From Oligoflexaceae bacterium (GTDB taxonomy: Bacteria; Bdellovibrionota_B; Oligoflexia; Oligoflexales; Oligoflexaceae), in contig CANJJY010000186.1 of assembly GCA_947474445.1 (NCBI GenBank), positions 1 through 8,572 on the forward strand: 8,572 nt of DNA, written 5' to 3'. Positions 5,904 through 8,572 of the stretch are shown in pieces. Both the position numbers and the translations under genes were made by a program. The notes beneath the pieces are model-generated. The model worked only from the letters and a program-made list of their open reading frames with translations. It searched no databases and had not been told where the DNA came from. Position 1 is the stretch's first letter. Each line of letters starts with the position of its first letter.

Positions 5904-5939
5904 ATTCAATACATGCCGGATGTATGAATTCAAATGAAT
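5904..5939. promoter_or_regulatory. Cluster of inverted ATTCA/TGAAT half-sites
   Basis: ATACAT (5909-5914) and ATGTAT (5920-5925) form a perfect inverted repeat around GCCGG. It extends by ATTC/GAAT outside, with a single-base bulge at 5908. ATTCA (5904-5908, 5928-5932) and TGAAT (5925-5929, 5935-5939) give four half-sites in 36 bp. This suggests a regulator-binding region about 110 bp before the lipoprotein gene at 6051. Confidence 0.4.
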
Positions 5940-6050
5940 GAAATCTCACGATAAAAACCCGCAGCATGTCTGGCTCTCAAGTCCTCGCCGGCTTTTACCG
6001 ATAGGACATTGAACGGTTGTTTCTGAGGCCTTACCAAGGGGGGATGACGT

Positions 6051-6602
6051 ATGGAGAAAGCTTCATCATGGTTCGCAGTCTTTGCTATGGGACTCGGCCT
6101 GTCTTTCACCTTGGCCTGCACCCCCTATAAACCAGGCACTTACGTCCCCCCCAATCTGGTCAAAGGGGCCGAAGAAGCGGCCCAAGCGGGCGAAAGTACT
6201 TCCAAGTCGACGGCTGAAGACACCATGCATCCCGATGTTATCCTCGATACGACCAAGATCGGTGCCGCCGCCTACAAGGCAGAAATCGTCTTTCAAGAGC
6301 AGAAAGAAACCCCCATCCTCCAAGACGCTGCTCCCAAGACCACGATCAATCGCGATTTCACCGGTGGGGGACCTCAAGCCACCATCGATATCAGCGGTTT
6401 GCCCATTGGCGTAAAAGGCCTTTTGACCCTGACGCTTTCGCAGGATGGTGTGGTGAAATTCGTAGCGAAGCGGTCGCAAACCAAGCTGGAGTCCGGCATC
6501 AATCAAAAAATCGTGATCGATGACTGCTTGGTGCTGCCTGCTCCTTGGGATGGTGCGAGCAACGACGGCAGCTGCGCCTGGACGATCGAAGACATGAATT
6601 AA
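6051..6602 (+). CDS. Probable lipoprotein of unknown function
   Basis: The 183-residue product has a signal-like hydrophobic stretch (residues 7-22) ending TLAC, so Cys23 is a probable lipidation site, although Thr at -3 departs from the usual lipobox. A Pro-rich then Ala/Ser/Glu-rich linker (about 24-60) follows. A beta-rich domain (about 62-183) contains alternating hydrophobic strands (TIDISGL at 111-117, LLTLTLSQDGVVKFVA at 124-139). Two late cysteines (159 and 175) could form a disulfide. I do not recognise the family. The start has CAAGGGGGGA (6035-6044) six bases upstream; the identical block precedes the downstream metallopeptidase gene, which begins 62 bases after this stop. Co-transcription is likely, so it may assist or be a partner of that protease, but this is inference. 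The export prediction is fairly good; function is open. Confidence 0.7.
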   Translation: MEKASSWFAVFAMGLGLSFTLACTPYKPGTYVPPNLVKGAEEAAQAGESTSKSTAEDTMHPDVILDTTKIGAAAYKAEIVFQEQKETPILQDAAPKTTINRDFTGGGPQATIDISGLPIGVKGLLTLTLSQDGVVKFVAKRSQTKLESGINQKIVIDDCLVLPAPWDGASNDGSCAWTIEDMN

Positions 6603-6647
6603 AATCAAAGATTTTTGCGGATAGATAGGGGCTCGGCAGGGGGCCGT

Positions 6648-6657
6648 CAAGGGGGGA
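6648..6657 (+). promoter_or_regulatory. G-rich RBS block repeated before both right-hand lipoprotein genes
   Basis: CAAGGGGGGA here is identical to 6035-6044, and each copy sits 6-7 bases before its ATG. The run of six G is unusual for a Shine-Dalgarno site and sets the start codon of the metallopeptidase at 6665. Confidence 0.6.
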
Positions 6658-6664
6658 GCAGGGG

Positions 6665-8572
6665 ATGTATCAAAAATTCGCGTTAGCGCTGGTGCTCGTC
6701 GGCCTTACAGGCTGCGGCAAATTCAGTGGACCCCGTGGCGATGCCTCGCGCCGTGGAGGCAGTGAGGAATTTAAAAGCAGTCTGCGTCGCGGAGCCGGTG
6801 CTGCCCGTCCCGCTGCGCTAGAAGTTGGCGCTTCCCTCGGACTCACAGCGAATCAAGAAGGCATCGTGCACCTGAGCATCGATCCGGCCTCGCTGGCTTG
6901 GGCTTGGGTGACCTTCGATACCACAAAAGTTCCCGTCATCGCTGCCGATGCTTCGCTCGCTGACTGGGCGCGCGCCTATATCGGTACGCACTCGAGCGAA
7001 CTGGGTCTCAAGCCCACCGAGCTTGTGAGCTTCGATCGCAGCACTTTTTCCCCGATGGACCACTTAGCCTTTGTGACTTTTCAGCGAAGCTATGCGTCTT
7101 TGCCCGTGAAAGGGGCTTTCGTCCAAATGATCTTTAGCCGCGACGCGCAAGGCCAGCATCGGCTGCGCGAAATCATCAACAATAGCTACGGCGAGATCGA
7201 GGTGACTGGTGAAAGTTCCAGCCCCAATCCTCAAGATGCGATCGCCGCAACTGGCGTCCGTTCGCTCGAGAACGTAGGTTCCCAGGCGGTGATTCACGCG
7301 AGTCTCAATGCCCAAGGGCAGTATAGTTTTCGCTACGCGACCGAATTTCAATTGAAGGACGCGAGCGAAGGTGAATTGTTTAACGTGACCTTTGATAACG
7401 ATACGATGGCGGTGCTGGAAGCCTACAGCAACCGGATGGACGCGCGGCATGAAATCATGATCGGCGCGTATAACCGCAGCTATGCCCTCAAAGATGAAGA
7501 GTTGCGGCCTTTCGCTCTAGGTTCGGTCCGTCTCACCCCAACGGGTACGCCGATCGATGTCGATGCGAACGGTATCGTCAATGTCGATGCCGCTCAAGTG
7601 ACCGTTTCGCTCGTGGGGAGTAAGAGTGCGGCTGGCGTCGTCGACCTCACGGTGGCCAACGCCACTGACTTTTATAGCTTTACGGTCAACCTACCGGCGC
7701 AGGGCGGCATCACTAAGGTACCTCTTGCGCAAGCCGATGCAGCGGCACTGAATGCCTTCGTCGCCGTGCACGACATCACAGAATACGCGAAGCGCTTCCT
7801 CGATCCGGCCAAAGCCCCTCTCTTGACGACGGGCATCCAAGCGAACGTCAACCTCAATGATACGCAAAACCTCTTTTGTAATGCTTATTTTGATGGACAA
7901 ACCCTCAATTTCCTCCGCGCTGGCAATGGCTGCGGCAACACCGCGCTGATCAATGATGTGATCTATCACGAATGGGGCCATGCCCTCGATAACGTGACCG
8001 GAATCGTGACCAATCCGAACGGGATCACCGACAGCGCCTTCTCGGAAGGTTTGGGTGACATCATTGCCTCGTATAAAACCGGTTCGTCGATCGTCGGACT
8101 GGGCATCGAATTGAATGACCCCGCCTCGTCGGTTCGCAATGTACAAAACGTGCGGAAGAATCCACCTGCGAATAACGCGGAAGCCGAAGTCCATTCAGCG
8201 GGCCAGATCATCGGCGGTTCGTTCTGGGACTTGCGCAAGAGTTTGGTCGCTATGCTCGGTCCCAAAGAGGGCGCCGACAAGGCTGCACAGATGCTCTTCA
8301 CCCATATGACCATGACGGATCGTTTTCTGGATTCGTATCAATCTCTTCTGCGCATCGATGATACCGACGCGAATCCCGCGACGCGTTCGCCTCTCTACTG
8401 CACGATCAACAAGGCTTTTGCGCTTCATAACCTCACGGCTGGCGTCACCGAAGGTGATGCATGCGTCGATGCGGATCAGGGTTTGAGAGTTCGGGTGGAA
8501 GTCGACAACGGTGATGGTCTTTTGACCCTCAGCGCGGCTTCGTGGTTGGCGAGTAAGATCGTCGCCTGTCCG
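6665..8572 (+). CDS. FTP-propeptide, M36/fungalysin-like zinc metallopeptidase lipoprotein (3' end outside window)
   Basis: An open frame of 636 codons reaches the window edge without a stop. The N-terminus is a signal with an ideal lipobox, LTGC, so Cys17 is the lipidation site. An Arg/Gly-rich linker (18-55) follows. Residues about 85-190 resemble the FTP propeptide that inhibits and chaperones fungalysin/thermolysin enzymes (FVTFQRSYASLPVKGAFVQ at 136-154). The catalytic region has CNAYFDG (405-411), C423, then YHEWGHALDN with zinc ligands His435 and His439 and base Glu436. SEGLGD supplies third ligand Glu461, and VHSAGQIIGGSFWDLR (509-524) matches the later M36 His segment with His510. 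These point to a gluzincin of M36 type, active outside the inner membrane. Cys405/Cys423 may form a disulfide. The ATG at 6665 follows CAAGGGGGGA (6648-6657). The substrate is unknown. Confidence 0.88.
   Translation, partial: MYQKFALALVLVGLTGCGKFSGPRGDASRRGGSEEFKSSLRRGAGAARPAALEVGASLGLTANQEGIVHLSIDPASLAWAWVTFDTTKVPVIAADASLADWARAYIGTHSSELGLKPTELVSFDRSTFSPMDHLAFVTFQRSYASLPVKGAFVQMIFSRDAQGQHRLREIINNSYGEIEVTGESSSPNPQDAIAATGVRSLENVGSQAVIHASLNAQGQYSFRYATEFQLKDASEGELFNVTFDNDTMAVLEAYSNRMDARHEIMIGAYNRSYALKDEELRPFALGSVRLTPTGTPIDVDANGIVNVDAAQVTVSLVGSKSAAGVVDLTVANATDFYSFTVNLPAQGGITKVPLAQADAAALNAFVAVHDITEYAKRFLDPAKAPLLTTGIQANVNLNDTQNLFCNAYFDGQTLNFLRAGNGCGNTALINDVIYHEWGHALDNVTGIVTNPNGITDSAFSEGLGDIIASYKTGSSIVGLGIELNDPASSVRNVQNVRKNPPANNAEAEVHSAGQIIGGSFWDLRKSLVAMLGPKEGADKAAQMLFTHMTMTDRFLDSYQSLLRIDDTDANPATRSPLYCTINKAFALHNLTAGVTEGDACVDADQGLRVRVEVDNGDGLLTLSAASWLASKIVACP

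Noticed and set aside
5731..5937. Small plus-strand frame of 68 codons in the divergent region
   Set aside because: No ribosome-binding site, and it crosses the T-run and inverted repeats. The protein looks random.
6009..6037. TTGAAC with 17-base spacing to TACCAA before the gene at 6051
   Set aside because: The -10 matches only 3 of 6 and overlaps the ribosome-binding site, leaving almost no leader.
6601..6615. Hairpin AAAATC/GATTTT after the lipoprotein stop
   Set aside because: The stem is almost all A-T with a 3-base loop. It is too weak for a terminator and the next gene is probably co-transcribed.
6066..6650. Minus-strand frame of 194 codons
   Set aside because: Antisense to the lipoprotein gene at 6051, which has a signal, an RBS and operon context.
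7691..8194. Minus-strand frame of 167 codons and overlapping shorter frames
   Set aside because: Antisense to the metallopeptidase, whose plus-strand frame has HEWGH, the Glu ligand and the lipobox.

Overview
The window looks like chromosomal DNA from a Gram-negative bacterium of moderately high GC content. Three proteins look like exported lipoproteins, one is a TonB-like periplasmic protein, and the codon use is even throughout. The gene mix (a multi-haem lipoprotein, a DnaQ-Cho-like fusion, a eukaryote-like P5C dehydrogenase and an M36-like protease lipoprotein) would suit Bdellovibrionota/Oligoflexia or another deltaproteobacteria-grade lineage. That placement is inference and was not tested by any search.

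Layout. On the plus strand, 17-448 encodes a small lipoprotein with four CxxCH haem motifs. It is followed at 606-2387 by a 593-residue DEDDh exonuclease fused to a GIY-YIG-like domain whose catalytic residues appear lost. A gene-free stretch (2388-2746) rich in inverted repeats leads into a short TonB-like protein (2747-3223). A strong bidirectional terminator (3242-3281) separates this from two minus-strand genes that read towards it: a typical 2-Cys peroxiredoxin (3319-3900) and a monofunctional P5C dehydrogenase, pruA (4046-5674). The 145-base gap between those two holds a promoter-like sequence and a perfect GC-rich palindrome. The divergent region 5675-6050 contains several separate inverted repeats. 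On the plus strand beyond it, 6051-6602 encodes a probable lipoprotein of unknown function, and 6665-8572 encodes a large lipoprotein with an FTP-type propeptide and an HEWGH zinc-metallopeptidase domain. That last frame is open and runs off the window.

How the genes fit together. There is no single obvious multi-gene system. The peroxiredoxin and pruA share a strand but probably have separate control; they act in peroxide removal and proline/glutamate metabolism. The two right-hand lipoprotein genes are probably co-transcribed: they lie 62 bases apart and share an identical 10-base ribosome-binding block. No mobile elements, CRISPR arrays, tRNAs or rRNAs were seen. The most unusual items are the apparently inactivated GIY-YIG domain, the structured region before the TonB-like gene, and the cluster of inverted repeats in the divergent region.
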